This document shows, one piece after another, positions 1 to 11,675 of a stretch of DNA of 64,000 nt; the stretch's first letter is position 1; every line of letters starts with the position of its first letter. The position numbers were made by a program, and so were the translations under genes. The DNA is taken from assembly GCA_010645155.1 (NCBI GenBank), contig CM021316.1:180268-244267 (forward strand), in the 5' to 3' direction. A model generated the notes under the pieces. It had not been told where the DNA came from. It saw nothing but the letters and a program-made list of their open reading frames with translations, and searched no databases. Source of the DNA: Tigriopus japonicus. Its lineage: Eukaryota; Arthropoda; Copepoda; Harpacticoida; Harpacticidae.

Positions 1-1017
1 GATTTTCTATTCACTTTGGACGGCATCATTCTAGTACTGAATCTTGTCATTTTGGGAAATATTGTCCCATCGTTAGATACCAGAACAACTAATGGGAAAT
101 GAAAGAACGTAACTTAAAAAACTCATCTGTTTTTAATGAATTATTCCTGTACTCGCAAAATAAGCATTTAAACGTATGTTAGACTTTGATCTATGACCTC
201 CAATTTGTTCGGGTCATTCGAAAGAGCGTATCGTATATCCAGCAAAAGCCGAATTTCTTTTTTAGAAATACAATCCATATAATGTCGTCGATTCAATCCT
301 GACAATGATGGATTACTCCCCGACTACTGTACATAACGCATTATTGGTTTTCATAAGGGAACGGACAACTATTCACGGTCTAAAATTAATCATAGAACAA
401 AAGCGCCATAAAAATGTCAAGTAAATAAGCCAATTTTATCAACGAGGTCCTATAGTGACCTCGAAGGAAAACCCTCAAATTATCCCAAGACTCATCCGAG
501 GTCATGAGAGTGCAAGTTGTACTTCAAGAATCAGTTATCTGGGATTGGTTCGTAAGGAAGAGCGAAAATATGCCAATGGCTTCCTTTATCATTGAAACGC
601 ACAAAGCAAGGATGACAAAATACATGGAGGCATTGCTTACTGACAAAAGACTAATTTCAAAGAAAAAAGGTTAGAAAAATAATTAGGCCAAAGGATAAAT
701 GAGGGCCTATCTGCCGATTCTGAGCACAATCAAGGGAAGTTCAAATCTCAACTATTTCAAATGAATCCGAAAATCAAATAATTTTTATGTTCCTTGGGCT
801 ACTTCTAGAACAGCTCTGCTGGGTTTTGAACAGGTTATAAGTTATGATTTTACATAAGGGATATTTTAATCAGGTTTGAAATCGAATTTCTTACCAAGCA
901 GTTAACATGCAACCTTAACAATTTAAATTTTATTTGAGAACAACTATGTGTAAGATTATGAACACATTGCTAAGAAAAAGAAGCGACCCTACAATTGGGG
1001 AAGAGAATAATTCCTCT
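1..1017. other. AT-rich DNA, nothing recognised
   Basis: No long open frame, RNA gene or inverted-repeat element could be recognised here by eye on either strand. Confidence 0.5.
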
Positions 1018-1548
1018 CCATGGGAGCGATTATAGTATTATATTACAGACCTGCTGCCGTTAGCAGTCTAGGCTTGCCAAAAAATGTCTCAATTTTCAAG
1101 GGTCAGATTTTCGAAAAATGTTGCATTTAAGAGCAATGGCATGGTTAATGCATGTTAAGAAGTATTGCAAAGTAATTTAAAAACAAGTGGAGAAATTGGA
1201 AGCCTTCAATTAAACAAATTATTTGTTTTTAGGTTTACTTACTTCAGGAATCAATCTCCTCTGGCCATCTTGTTGTTCAATGTCAGGCATTCCTGCTTCA
1301 AAAGTTCGGAAGAACCCTCTCAATTTATGTAGCGAAATTTTAGTTAAAAGCAACAAAACATATTTTTTTACAAAGAAAAAATATCAATAATTGCTATTCT
1401 ACCGTCAAGTTGTGCAGATGTAAAAGGAATTGTTGCAATTACCAAGGCTAAATCTTCGATTTAGCTACCTTTCACGCTCATCAGAAACACTTGTCTTCCG
1501 AACTTTTTTCCCGCCAAAACTGATGACATCACCGGTAATTCCTGTCAT
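1018..1548 (+). repeat. 0.5-kb dispersed repeat, family A, copy 1
   Basis: This stretch aligns along its length with 20848-21389 (same orientation) and 6871-7378 (opposite orientation). Shared landmarks in order are CCATGGGAG, the CTGCTGCCGTTAGCAGT palindromic stretch, a segment ending ATTTGTTTTTAGGTTTA, and a tail with GCACGCTCATCAGAAACA-like sequence followed by CCCGCCAAAA and GATGAC. No conserved frame is seen, so it is called a non-coding interspersed repeat. Its terminal structure is unclear, with no obvious long terminal inverted repeats. Copies differ by several small indels, so they are old. Confidence 0.75.
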
Positions 1549-4204
1549 TAACACAAAGAGGTACTGATTTTCTTTGATGCCCTTGAGCAAAGTAACCAAT
1601 CATGCAGAAATTAAGCATGTGATATTATAACACCTCGGCCTAAGGGTGGATTGAGTCTGCATTGGGCAACAGTATCTTAACAAAAAGATGTACTTTTTGA
1701 TCAGCGTGGAAAAATGTGGAGTGTTTGTGTTCTGCAGCTTAAAAAAATCATTATATCAAGCTCCTCTTCAAGTCAAGTTCTGATGCATTTGTGTACGGTC
1801 AGCCAATCAAAATCAAATGAAAAAAAAAACAATTCATAGCTTACAGCTTTCCTGCGTCTCGCAAATGGTCTTTGCCTAAAAAACATTAATTGTATACATG
1901 GAATTCCTTATCTAAAAAAAAAGAAACCGTCTGGAGCTGAACACCTGAGTCGATGCCTCCATGTATTTCGCTCTCTCTGTACAAGGCCATGGTGATCCGG
2001 TCTGGATTCCAAGATGGCACCCAATCAAAAAAAGAAGCCTGTCTTTGATGGTTTGGTTACGCTTGACAAGGCCAACGTGACCTGAAAAATCCCATTATCC
2101 CCTCTTGGAACACCAGACACTCCCACCAAAACCACCCAGGCACATGTCACTCGCAAACTTTGGTTGAGGTGAGTGTCCTGGGGATCAGATCAGATTGCTT
2201 TTTCCCCGATTGTGGGATTGAACCCTGAGCATAGAATGAAAATTCATAGCTTTTTGTTTCCTCAATCCCTTTGATTCTAGCCATTCCAAAATTGGAACAA
2301 TGTTGCATTGCACTATTTTATTCAGTCAGTCATTCAGTCACCCTGTCTGTGACAACATATGAATGGAGGTATTCCATGGGAATTCCCAGCCATTCAATAT
2401 TTGATTTCGTTTCCTATTGAGAACTAATCGTGATTATTAACATAATGGTATTCCGATTGACAAGGCTTAATTCGATCCCCATTGAAGTTTCTTTGTTAAA
2501 GAAGCAGGCAAAGAAGGATGTCCATTGGTCGTGATTGCCTACTCTGAAACTCCCTTGGAAATTGGATCTTATGAAAGAAACTCTTGAGTTGATGCAGTAG
2601 AATCGACGTGGGTGTTTCAATTGACAAAGGCATTATTAAAAGTTACTAATACTACAGTACAAATACTTTGGGTACAATAGCTACTCATCAATCGTCACAC
2701 CCATTTTCCTTCTTGTTTGGACATGTTTTGGCTCTTCAATGTCTTGTACGTACATAACTCGAAACTCGAGCGTGGCGAGTTGTAGTGTAATGGTCGTAGC
2801 ATACAATTTTCTCTCCAATTCTCGTTGTGGGAAGCAAAATTGTTGATTATAGTGTGTTCGCTCGCCAAGGCTGTTCCGTTCATTAGAGTAGCATTCTCAT
2901 ATTATACACATCGAATTTTGATTTGATTGAAGTCTTGAGTTGTTTTTTATTTGCCCGCTTTCGTTCACACTTCAGATCAAGCATAGATATCTAGACTAAT
3001 GGATGTCGTACAACTGACCACTTGGTTTGTAAAATACTACAATTAACGGTTGCCTGAGAATTCATCACAAAACGGTGTTTATTTTTATTGTATGGACCAC
3101 TCAAACATCAGAATTAATGATAAAAGAGTAATGGCGGGGGATTGATTAATGGAAATGGATACAATTTTAACAGGGAGAAAACCCACAAAGAAGAATAGAA
3201 TAAGAATCAAACAACCAAATGTTCGTTCTCCATCTACTTGTCTAGAAATCTATGTAACTGGCCATGTAAAGGCTGAAGGGTTCGTTCGTCAAAACGCAAT
3301 TCCAATGAAAACAAAATATCCCGTCTAGACGATGAATTTATGACACCTTTTAGTTGGAATGACATATGGAACATGATGTGTCGACATTTAACTTGATCTT
3401 GAAATGAAATTGAGTGCTCTACTTGTCATGAAACTCGTGAAGAATCAAAGATGTAGCTTTTTACCCCAGTGTGTAATCTCGTTTATTTTCCACTTTGCAC
3501 TCGCGGCCAACACTTAGTAAACTTGCTTTGTTTCTAGTTGTAGTGTTCGAGCAAAAATAAAACAAAATAAAATAAAATCGTTCAAAATGTCAAATCATTG
3601 TGTTTATGGATCTTAATTCATGTGCCCAAACAATAGACTAAATAAATCAAACTAACGAATTTTAGTATGATACTTTATCCCGATTGCGAGAAACAACGTT
3701 TCGAAACTTGTAATAGTCGCAGTACATATGAGCGGAATCGAAAGACAAATTTACCCTATTTGGTCGGTTGTTGAGGTAGTTTGGAAGTATAGTAGAAGCA
3801 CATCTAGAAGCATAGAAAGAGCACATGACGTGCAGTAGAAATAACCACGCTCAATCAACTTTCGCTACATAAGCTGTGTTTTTTGAACAACTTGAAGGAC
3901 AAAAACGGAGTGATGAAAAGCCATATAAACAATTGTTAAATGTATTTCGACAATATTTTGGGTATATACATCCACGAGACCACCTTAGGAATGAAAAATT
4001 CAGAAGATTGTTGACTAGAGTATTTTTCATGACTTTACATCCGTTTGCTAGTGACCTAATTAATAGAACTCTATTACTTGTGCAGCATTGTCTCTTCACC
4101 TCAAACTGGTCTCAAATGTCTTTAGAACTTGTAAATGACTTCTCCTGCTCAATTAGGAGCCGTGGGTACTCCATGAATGACGTTTCAAGTCCAAATGCAA
4201 GTTA
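1549..4204. other. Unassigned DNA with a GC-richer patch at about 1930-2200
   Basis: Open frames here are short and lack recognisable domains. The patch at about 1930-2200 is less AT-rich than its surroundings and could be an exon or promoter remnant, but no frame, splice pattern or family match supports that. The 167-codon frame at 3876-4379 is not accepted as a gene because its C-terminal third is translated minisatellite. Confidence 0.4.
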
Positions 4205-4320
4205 TTTGATCTTTTTGACATTTATTTGCTCTTTTTTGACACTTATTTGCTCTTTTTTCGACATTTATTTGCTCTTTTTTGACATTTATTTGCTCTTTTT
4301 TGACATTTATTTGCACTTTC
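4205..4320 (+). repeat. 22-bp minisatellite (TTGACATTTATTTGCTCTTT-like unit)
   Basis: About five tandem copies of a 22-bp unit lie head to tail, with drift at both ends (TTGACACTTATTTGC and TCGACATTTATTTGC variants). The repeat sits at the end of an otherwise unremarkable AT-rich stretch and makes the local open frame look longer than it would be. Confidence 0.85.
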
Positions 4321-4852
4321 AACATTTTTCTGCACTTTGTTTTGCACTTTTGGGCACATTTTTTTGCAACTTTTGGTAACTAAAAGGGTAAGATTATTTG
4401 CACTTTCTGCCCGTCCCTAATCATTAAACAAAAACTCTGGCTTTTATTGGTTTATAAATCACTCTAAAATTAAGAAGTTCATCCATCAATGGCATTTTCC
4501 TCTCCACATTCAGAGCAATTATAAGACATCCACAAAACTATATCAGAGGTACAGAAGATTAAGCACAATCTATTTTGAAATTTTACAATCTTTGTAGATC
4601 ATAAGTACTATCTCTATCGTGACCGCTCCCTTGTTATTGGTCATTATTTACATCAAGAGTGTCACTCAACGGCTCCATCAATTTATGTTGTCCTATGCTT
4701 AACAATAGATTAATGAAGAATCATTTGTTAGATACATTGGTAAATCTTTACTAATTGTCTAAGGGTACAATAGATCAGGAACCCCTACTATTATATAGGT
4801 TATCCCTGAATAGATACATCATGCTTTAAAAACTTTTAAACAATGGCAAGTG

Positions 4853-5460
4853 CCGGGGGAGGTTTGAGTGATCTCTTCAAAAATCTTAAAGCGGGCGGAT
4901 TTTGGAATTTGGTCAGTGCAAGGGTCTTCGCAATTTACACACCGCCTTTACAACTTAGACGCTATGAAAAATGTCGAATGGCGAGTTTGGACATACTGAC
5001 TCTCTGTTTTGCAAGAGTATGCAAAATTTATTCTTTTAATCAAACAATAGCAAGCACTGAAAAAGACCTTTGCTATTGAAGAGAAACAGGTACAAAACAC
5101 GGCATTTTGTTTGTAACCTTGATGGTTTTTGAGTTTGACGATTCAAATCAGTGCTTGTAACATCACTTACACTTGTACTTACACCAAAACAGTGGCCTTA
5201 TGTTGTGAATTTTCTCATGCAAGAACGAGGTAATAAAGTGTGCATATTTTTCCAAAATCCTAACCAAAGGTGTTCAAACTTGCAATTCGACATTTTTCAT
5301 GACATCTAAGTCATAAGGGCGGTCTGTAAAACGCAAAAAGCAAAAACCCTTAAACTGCCCAAATTCTCACGAGCCACCCACTGTTGCCAAACAAGCCTTT
5401 TCTCTTCTTTCATCCGCCCGCGATAAGATTTTTGAAGAGATCACTCAAACCTCCCCCTGC
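4853..5460. mobile_element. Inverted-repeat (fold-back) element with GGGGGAGGTTTGAGTGATC termini
   Basis: The left arm (about 4853-5050) and the reverse complement of the right arm (about 5215-5460) match through GGGGGAGGTTTGAGTGATC, CTTCAAAAATCTTA, GCGGGCGGAT and ATGAAAAATGTCGAAT. The arms are roughly 200-240 bp, diverged by several indels, around a spacer of about 150 bp. Outer ends read TGCCGGGGG and, on the other strand, TGCAGGGGG. No target duplication can be assigned and no transposase is present, so this is a non-autonomous element of uncertain superfamily. Confidence 0.7.
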
Positions 5461-6242
5461 ATCTCTAATTGTCATAGATGATTTCTGCGAAATCAAGTCA
5501 ATGAATGACTTGACTTGACTTGACAATGCAAACGAATGAAGTCAAGATTTCTGCTATTTGGAGTTTGTCAAACAGCTTAAGAACAAAGAAATTTAAATTT
5601 AAGCATCATTTAAGTATTTTTGTCTTAGAATTTCGTCAATCTATTATAAAATCAACAATGTTAAAAGACACTTTCAGTGATCTCGTTATCTCTGAACCAA
5701 AAAACTTCGGTTTTCATTCGTTTTTAAATCATTTCAAAATCAATCCTTTTAACGGATTAATCCGGATTAATCCATTACAATTAATCCTTAATCCGAATTT
5801 TCGAAATTCAAATTGATCCAGGAAGCCCTAGTCGAAAGGGAGTGATGTAGTTATTTATTTTTTCATCATCTTCTCGTCCCCGTTGTCTCCCACCTTCATC
5901 TTCAAGCTCCTCCAATTCAGAAGGTTTGATTGGGTTCATAGCTCAAATCCGTTTGTAGTTATCATTTTTTTTACTTCAAGGAAAGCAGGGAGTTGAATGT
6001 CGAGGGTGTTTCCAAATTTCTCACTTCTTGGCATTTTTTTAAAGGTTTCAAGTTATTTCTTATTCCCAACATGACATGGTGTCGACGGTTATATTTTGTA
6101 CTTTGTGCCAATACAACTACTGTACTTCAAAAAGGGATTAGCGTTTCAAACTTGATCAGCTTTACTCAATTAGGCGGGATCTGTCAGGCTTATGGGATAT
6201 TTTCGAAAAAAGAGCTAGACAAACAAATAGCTATGTCTTTTT
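5461..6242. other. Unassigned AT-rich DNA
   Basis: It contains a short run of alternating GGATTAATCC-type motifs at about 5750-5800 and no supported gene. Open frames below 100 codons here look like chance. Confidence 0.4.
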
Positions 6243-6378
6243 GATTTGCGTTTGATCGAACTAGCCTCGATTCCTTAGGATTTGGAGGTGCTCTCAGAAC
6301 GCATGTAAAACCTCTACGATCGCTACAACTGATCTCAAATCCTGGGTTAGGACAGAGCCCATGAATGCTCTTGAAAAC
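6243..6378 (-). pseudogene. LINE ORF2 C-terminal fragment (CR1/Jockey-like), copy 1
   Basis: The minus strand encodes VFKSIHGLCPNPGFEISCSD followed by RRGFTCVLRAPPNPKESRLVR, nearly identical to the longer fragment at 30005-30476. The peptide style (a basic region after the reverse transcriptase, with KSIHGLCPN) is typical of C-termini of CR1/Jockey/L2-type LINE polymerases. Both ends are broken: neither the upstream YWERL segment nor the 3' UTR of the family is present here. Confidence 0.8.
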
Positions 6379-6870
6379 CCCACAAAACCATGAACCTCTG
6401 TCCAAGTTTGATTAAGAAAGTTAAGACTACGCCCATGTTATTGTTGATTAATGAAGTACGTGTTATAGGTCAATTATCGACTCTTCAAGGGAAGTAAACT
6501 TAAAACCTATCATTGGGTAATGTTTTCTGTGGTTAATATTCCCAAGCCAAATACAAAGAATTTTCTTTCTCTCAAGAGACTCTAATTCAAAACCCACACA
6601 CATAAATATTTTAAAACTGCCTCAAAATGAAACATTTCATGTTTGAAAGAACTCGTGTAAGACCAAAGTAGACCTATTGTAAACTTAAATTGAAACTTCA
6701 ATTCAAGTGGTTATTTTTTGCTATTAGGCAGATTTGAACTCGGAATTTTTCGAAACTAATTGTTATCTTTTAATAAAAAATTAAATAGCTCAATAACAAA
6801 AATTGGCGACGGACTTTTAGCACGTACAACCGCCAACTCAAAAATTCCGGTGAGCAAAATCCTCCTCCAT

Positions 6871-7378
6871 TAGGGCAATTACTAGTGAATTCATCATTTT
6901 TGGCCGGAAAAAAGTTCGGAAGACTTATGTTTCTGATGAGCGTGCGAGGTAACTAAAACGAAGGTTTAGGCCTGGTGATTGCAACAATGCCTTTCTTATC
7001 TGCACAACTTGAAGTTAAAATAGCAATTCTTGACATTGTTTTTGTAAAAAAAATATGTTTTTTGATTTTACCTAAAATTTCGCTACATAAGTTGAGAGGG
7101 TTCTTCTGAACTTTGAAATTAGGAATGCACGACTTTGAAAACAAGATGGTCAGAGAAGATCGGTTCCTGGGGCAACTAAACCTAAAAACAAATAATTTGT
7201 TTAATTGAAGGCTTCCAATTTATCCATTTGTTTTTAAATTACTTTGCAATACTTCTCAACATACATTAGCCATGCCATTGCCAATAAATGCAACATTTTT
7301 CGAAAATCTGACCCTAGAAAACTGAGATTTTTTTGGCAAGCCTACATTGCTAACGACAGTTACAGACGGCAGACGGAT
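6871..7378 (-). repeat. 0.5-kb dispersed repeat, family A, copy 2 (inverted)
   Basis: This is the reverse-complement counterpart of 1018-1548 and 20848-21389. It carries the same landmarks in opposite order: CCGGAAAAAAGTTCGGAAGA, GATGAGCGTGCGAGGTAACT, AACAAATAATTTGTTTAATT and the GCTAACGAC/GACGGCAGACGG end. No coding capacity is seen. Confidence 0.75.
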
Positions 7379-7379
7379 C

Positions 7380-7412
7380 ATCATCAATCATCATCACCAT
7401 CATCATCATCAA
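7380..7412 (+). repeat. (ATC)n microsatellite
   Basis: An interrupted run of CATCATCAATCATC-type triplets lies directly beside the end of repeat family A copy 2. Confidence 0.85.
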
Positions 7413-7587
7413 AAGCACTTTAAACAAGATATTCGGAAAACGTAATTCATAAGTATCTAGAGTACACTTTATTGTGTGTTCAGCCAAAATTACAAGTACT
7501 AAACTCCAAAACTCAAAAATAAATAATAACTTTTTAAATGAAATAATAATTATTTTTTAAAATAAATATTTATGTTTGTGATATTGA

Positions 7588-7765
7588 AAAGCTATATGAA
7601 ATCTTTGGGAATTTGTTTTATCATATCACTGGCGCTTTCGGTTTTTTGGTGTCAAAAGTGCACCATGCAAAGTCAAATTACTCGGCGGCTGATGAATATT
7701 TTTTATTTAATTTGAATTTAAACAGTAAATCAATGGTCTCTAAATATGGATTAAATAGTTAATCA
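7588..7765 (-). repeat. Fragment of fold-back family B
   Basis: The segment starting TATATGAAATCTTTGGGAAT and running through a CTCGGCGGCTGATGAAT-like stretch to GGTCTCTAAATATGG matches the right arm of the element at 19022-19946 (about 19605-19770) and, reversed, the 63-kb copy. Neither terminus of the family is present, so it is a truncated relic. Confidence 0.65.
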
Positions 7766-7799
7766 AAAGATGTTGAAATTGCCAACATCAGCACTAAGA

Positions 7800-8071
7800 G
7801 GAGAGTCTTTGGGTGCTTTATGCATTTCTCCAAAGCATTCGACAGGGTGAACCGAATCGTCAGGCCTTGGTTTGTCAGGCCTCGCTTTGTCAGGCCTCGC
7901 TTTGTCGGGCCTCAGTTTGTCGGGCCTTGGTTTGTCCGGCCTAGGTTCGTCGGCCTTGGTATATATATTGGTATTGGTACCCTAGTCATTTACCAACATC
8001 TCTTGATGCAATTGGAAATAGGTCGACTTGCAACTACAAGGGTAGCTCCTCAGGGTGCTTCGTTATCTTGA
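7800..8071 (+). pseudogene. Reverse-transcriptase relic interrupted by a 15-bp minisatellite
   Basis: One open frame reads FMHFSKAFDRVN, then a repeated five-residue run, then GRLATTRVAPQGASLS before a stop. In non-LTR retrotransposon reverse transcriptases the conserved blocks DFSKAFDRVxH and GVPQGSxLxP occur in this order about 60-80 residues apart, so the two ends look like fragments of these two blocks. The catalytic aspartate of the first block (usual DFSKAFD) is H here, and no downstream YADD block follows. Between them, 7859-7955 is a tandem array of the 15-bp unit GTCAGGCCTTGGTTT. Because 15 is a multiple of three, the array stays in frame. The short motifs leave some risk of coincidence. 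Confidence 0.5.
7859..7955 (+). repeat. 15-bp minisatellite inside RT relic
   Basis: Six consecutive units of GTCAGGCCTTGGTTT with substitutions (CGCTTT, CAGTTT and TAGGTTC variants) plus a partial seventh. The unit encodes VRPWF/VRPRF/VGPQF in the frame of the flanking reverse-transcriptase motifs. Confidence 0.9.
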
Positions 8072-10068
8072 TAAATTGTCAAAAATATTGTAAAAGAGAA
8101 TGACCTGGTAAGTTCGATACACCTTCAAAATCCCCTCTATTTGAGCAAGTAATGTAGACTTTAAATGGGAACAAAAGGATCGTCCATGGGGCCAAAATGG
8201 TCGTGGGAAATGCCAAAAAAGAAATGACTTATCTTCACTTTTATAATATCTTCCAACGGGTTTACAATTTCAGCATGAAAGTTCTTTTCACTGTGATGTA
8301 TACAAAGCAGAAGGCATCTTGTTCGGTCAACAAGCGCAAATTGAATGGAAATCTCTTTCAAGCAAATTACTTCCTTGCGATAACAAGATTAATCAAGTAA
8401 ACTTTCTAGTCTTGTTAGAAGAGATTTTTAATTTATTTGGTTTTATAGAACTAGAGAAAGAACATTGAAGGTTAAATTAGGAATAGTTTTTCTTGGGAAG
8501 GGTATCAAATGCAATCATAAAAGCGTTCCAACTTAGATTTGAGATTTTTTACCAAATTGAAGTGCACAGCTACACTATTATTTGCGCCTAGTCAAGACTG
8601 GTGTGAAAAATAAATATCAATTTCTCTTGTAAATTTATCATGAACCTTAATTCTCACAATGGTCTTATCCTAAAACATGCTTTTGGAGCTAATGCAAAAG
8701 CTATTTTAACTAACATACATCAGAAAATCATTGGAAAAAGCCAAAAGTTGATCCTGACATACATAACAATTAGATTAGGTTATATTATAGTACTCATTCG
8801 ATAGAAAATTAAGCGATGCGGAATAATCTCAATGAGTTCGTTTCTCGGATGTAGCTTCACATTTGGGCGATTCATCTTGATTAAAAGAGATTAATTCTGG
8901 AACTCATCTGACTAAATACCTCTTTGAAGGAATGAGGTAGGAATCTCGTTTTAATTACTGTTTTTACGGTCTAGCAATGCTTCGGCAGTTTCGAGCATAA
9001 TACCCATATTTAGCCGATTTCATTCTCCAAAAGAATGTAAAGTGATTTTGCTTTGGTTCAAGTCTACACAAGGTCAACAAAATTAACCCAAATTGTCACC
9101 CAAAAAAGGTTCCAGTTATCTTGCCAGTAACATTTTCCTGCTTTGGACACTCTTAGAGGATAGCTTAAATTTAAAGAAACACTAATGGCTTTGTAAGTTT
9201 TGTGTGGTTTTCAGACACGATAAGCTTTTTTCATACACAACATATAAACGTAACAATGTACGTAAAGGGAATTCGAGCAAGAATTTTTCAAAATTAGTCC
9301 AGTTAAACTATTTATTAAAAAGGTGGAAGTAATGACTAGTATTTTAGATACTTAATACATTTCTTAAGCCTACAGTCAATAACAAACGCGTGGATGAAAG
9401 AGGTTATGATTGAATTCTCGCCGCTACAAAATTATGAAGATTATTGTTATTAGACATTTTTTAATCTTAAAAAATTAGATATTCGTTTTCTTTTTATCTT
9501 TCACAATGCGCCTTCAGTGACTCACTTTTGCTTTGGACTTGATGTCCTTCCCTTTAATCATTAAATAATAGATTTTTCAGATCAGATTTTTGCCTAGATA
9601 ATCAAGCTTTTTTCGTCCCAAATATGGTAAATTACATGAGGATCGCACTGATAATGGCAAATACACCACAAAACAACAATTGAAATGACAAATAAATCGA
9701 AAAAAAAACAAGTGAAATGGCAATGAACACTAAAGAAACGATAGTCTTGTTTTTCTCTTTCTCTTTTGAGTCTGAAATTTTCCGTCCCTTTTGTTTCAAC
9801 TCCATGTTCATGTTCAACTCTTAAGATGCCCAAAAAACCGAGTTGGTCAATACTTAAAAAACAGCAAATGAGCAAAAAACACTCACCAATCAAAAGATTA
9901 AAATACAAACCCTAGTGAAGATATGTTACAACTAAACTGAAGAGGTCATCCAAACCCAAAATGGAAGAAAGAGGCCAAATTCTTTACATTGCTATTGGCC
10001 AAAATTAGTGCACTATAATAAAAGAGTACGACCATAAAGTGCGCCATCTAGTGGATTTTATGTGCATG
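8072..10068. other. Unassigned AT-rich DNA
   Basis: No supported gene, RNA or repeat family seen. The frame at 9594-9908 (minus) has hydrophobic stretches but no initiation context, domain or composition that argues for a gene. Confidence 0.4.
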
Positions 10069-10070
10069 TA

Positions 10071-10651
10071 CGTGGGGTATCCAGACTATAGGTAGACTGG
10101 GCCTGTAATTCGTTAAATTGCACCATTTTTGGATTGCTGTCAAAACTCGAAATAGACATTTAACTGTTGTGAGCAGATATTATTTCACAAGTTTTGTTGT
10201 CAGACACACCTGTTCGAAGCTATAATTTAATTAGACAAGGTATGTTAGGTGACCTCTGCACGTTACAAAAAATGAACCTCAAGAGCGAGAAACTCGTCAA
10301 AATCCAATATTTTGTAAATGAATGATGTTGCTCATGCTCATATTTCTATGTTTGGTAAACATTTGTCCAAAAAATGATAAATTTCGATTTGAGACAACTT
10401 AGCCTTGAAAGATATATCATTTTTGTCATGCTGCTCGCTCTTGACGCTTATTTTCTATGAATACAGGGGTCAACCAACATACCTTATCAAATTAAATCAT
10501 AGCTTCGAACAAGTTTGTCTAAGAAAAAAAATTGTAAATTAACATCTGCTCATATGAGATAAATCTTCAATTCGATTTTTTTCATAAATCCAAAAATCGT
10601 CCATTTAAACGAGTTACAAGCCCAGTTTACCTCTAGTTTGGATATCCCTCG
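10071..10651. mobile_element. Fold-back element family C, TA-flanked, copy 1
   Basis: Long inverted arms (about 10071-10260 and 10475-10651) share GGTATCCAGACTA, GGTAGACTGGGCCTGTAA, CGAAGCTATAATTTAATTAG and related blocks. Outer ends read TA|CGTGGGGTATCC and, reversed, TA|CGAGGGATATCC, which fits a TA target duplication as in the Tc1/mariner superfamily. The spacer (about 10300-10470) contains TTTCGATTTGAGACAACTT and is shared with the partial copy at 12797. No transposase is encoded. Confidence 0.8.
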
Positions 10652-10910
10652 TATTTGAAGGTAACAACGGTCATGTATCAGTTTTGAACAAAAGTGCCTC
10701 ATATGTTGATTAGGGATTACTAATGGACCTCTAATGGTATTTGATTGAATTGATAGGTAAATGTATCTTTAAGATTGACATCAAAAGCTTAGCAAGACAA
10801 AGGGGATTTCAAGTATGGTCCATAACAAATTTCATCTGAAAACACTTTTGGCTTCATTTGGAGTCCCTCAATCAACATTTACGTAAGGCGCCTTAGTTTT
10901 TCCAAAACCT

Positions 10911-11675
10911 ATGAATGATCGTTGCGATCTTCAAATACATATGAAGTATTATGGGAAGTGTGAGCTGTTCCCATTAGGTTGTCGTTTGAAGGGAGTATGT
11001 GAGGGAACCGCGTTGTCCATTGAAGCCGAGATCGATAATTTGGATGAGTGTAATGAAGCTTGTGCCCACAACGCCCAATGCCAATGGAGCTCCTTTGAAG
11101 AGAACAAGTCAGAGTGCCAACTCTGGGCCCAATGTTCTTCATTGACGCCTCAAAATCAAACCTTTTCCAGTTCTGTCGAATGTGCCCCTGGTGAGCTTGG
11201 CATCATTATTAAGGATTTCGACCTGACAAAGTAACAATTTACAAGTAACTCTCTTCTAGAGTGATTCGATTCTACCATTTTGATAGTACATGGAAACTTC
11301 AATGAAGGAGAATGGAGAGACCCATACAAAACGGTTCCAATTTGCACTGTTGAAGCGCCTTTCTTACAACCTCCAATCGGTTTTCTCACTTGGGTGAATG
11401 GTCAAGTGCTCTTTTGTAATGAGGACTCGTGCTATGACTATGATATGAATGATAAATCATGGGAAAGGGTAGTGCCTTATGAAGTTCCACCCGTTGGATC
11501 CTGTCCTGGAACTTTGAATCCCTATGAGCTCTTCACTTTGGAGCCTTTCAACAACACAACCCTTATCCTAGACCCAAGGAAACCTTTAACAAGAGGAAGG
11601 AACCTCCGAAATCGAGCCTCGCCAAAGCGGGCTTTTTTTCTCCTTGGGTCTAAAAAGGGAACCATTCAATTATAA
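10911..11675 (+). CDS. PAN/Apple-like plus kelch-like protein, two exons, probably 5'-incomplete
   Basis: Exon A (10911-11190) encodes a cysteine-rich module, CELFPLGC...LDECNEACAHNAQCQW...ECQLWAQC...VEC, whose spacing and DLxxCxxxCxxNxxCxW core match PAN/Apple domains, which bind protein or carbohydrate in extracellular proteins. A strong donor (CTG|GTGAGC) at 11191 and an acceptor (TTTTGATAG) ending at 11286 define a 96-bp phase-1 intron. The join keeps the frame, reading VECAP-VHGNFNEGEW. Exon B (11287-11675) continues with FLTWVNGQVLFCNEDSCYDYDMNDKSWERV, which resembles a kelch/galactose-oxidase blade (hydrophobic strand, C-Y-x-Y-D, then W). Only about one blade is visible where propellers need five to seven, and the end is low in domain character, so the gene may be truncated or have unseen exons. 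A signal peptide is expected but not found at 10911; a possible upstream exon at about 10814-10882 ends in a GTAAGG donor but its phase does not fit. Confidence 0.6.

Noticed and set aside
3876..4379. 167-codon plus-strand frame
   Set aside because: It starts with GTG, its last third is translated 22-bp minisatellite, and no domain is recognisable in the remainder.
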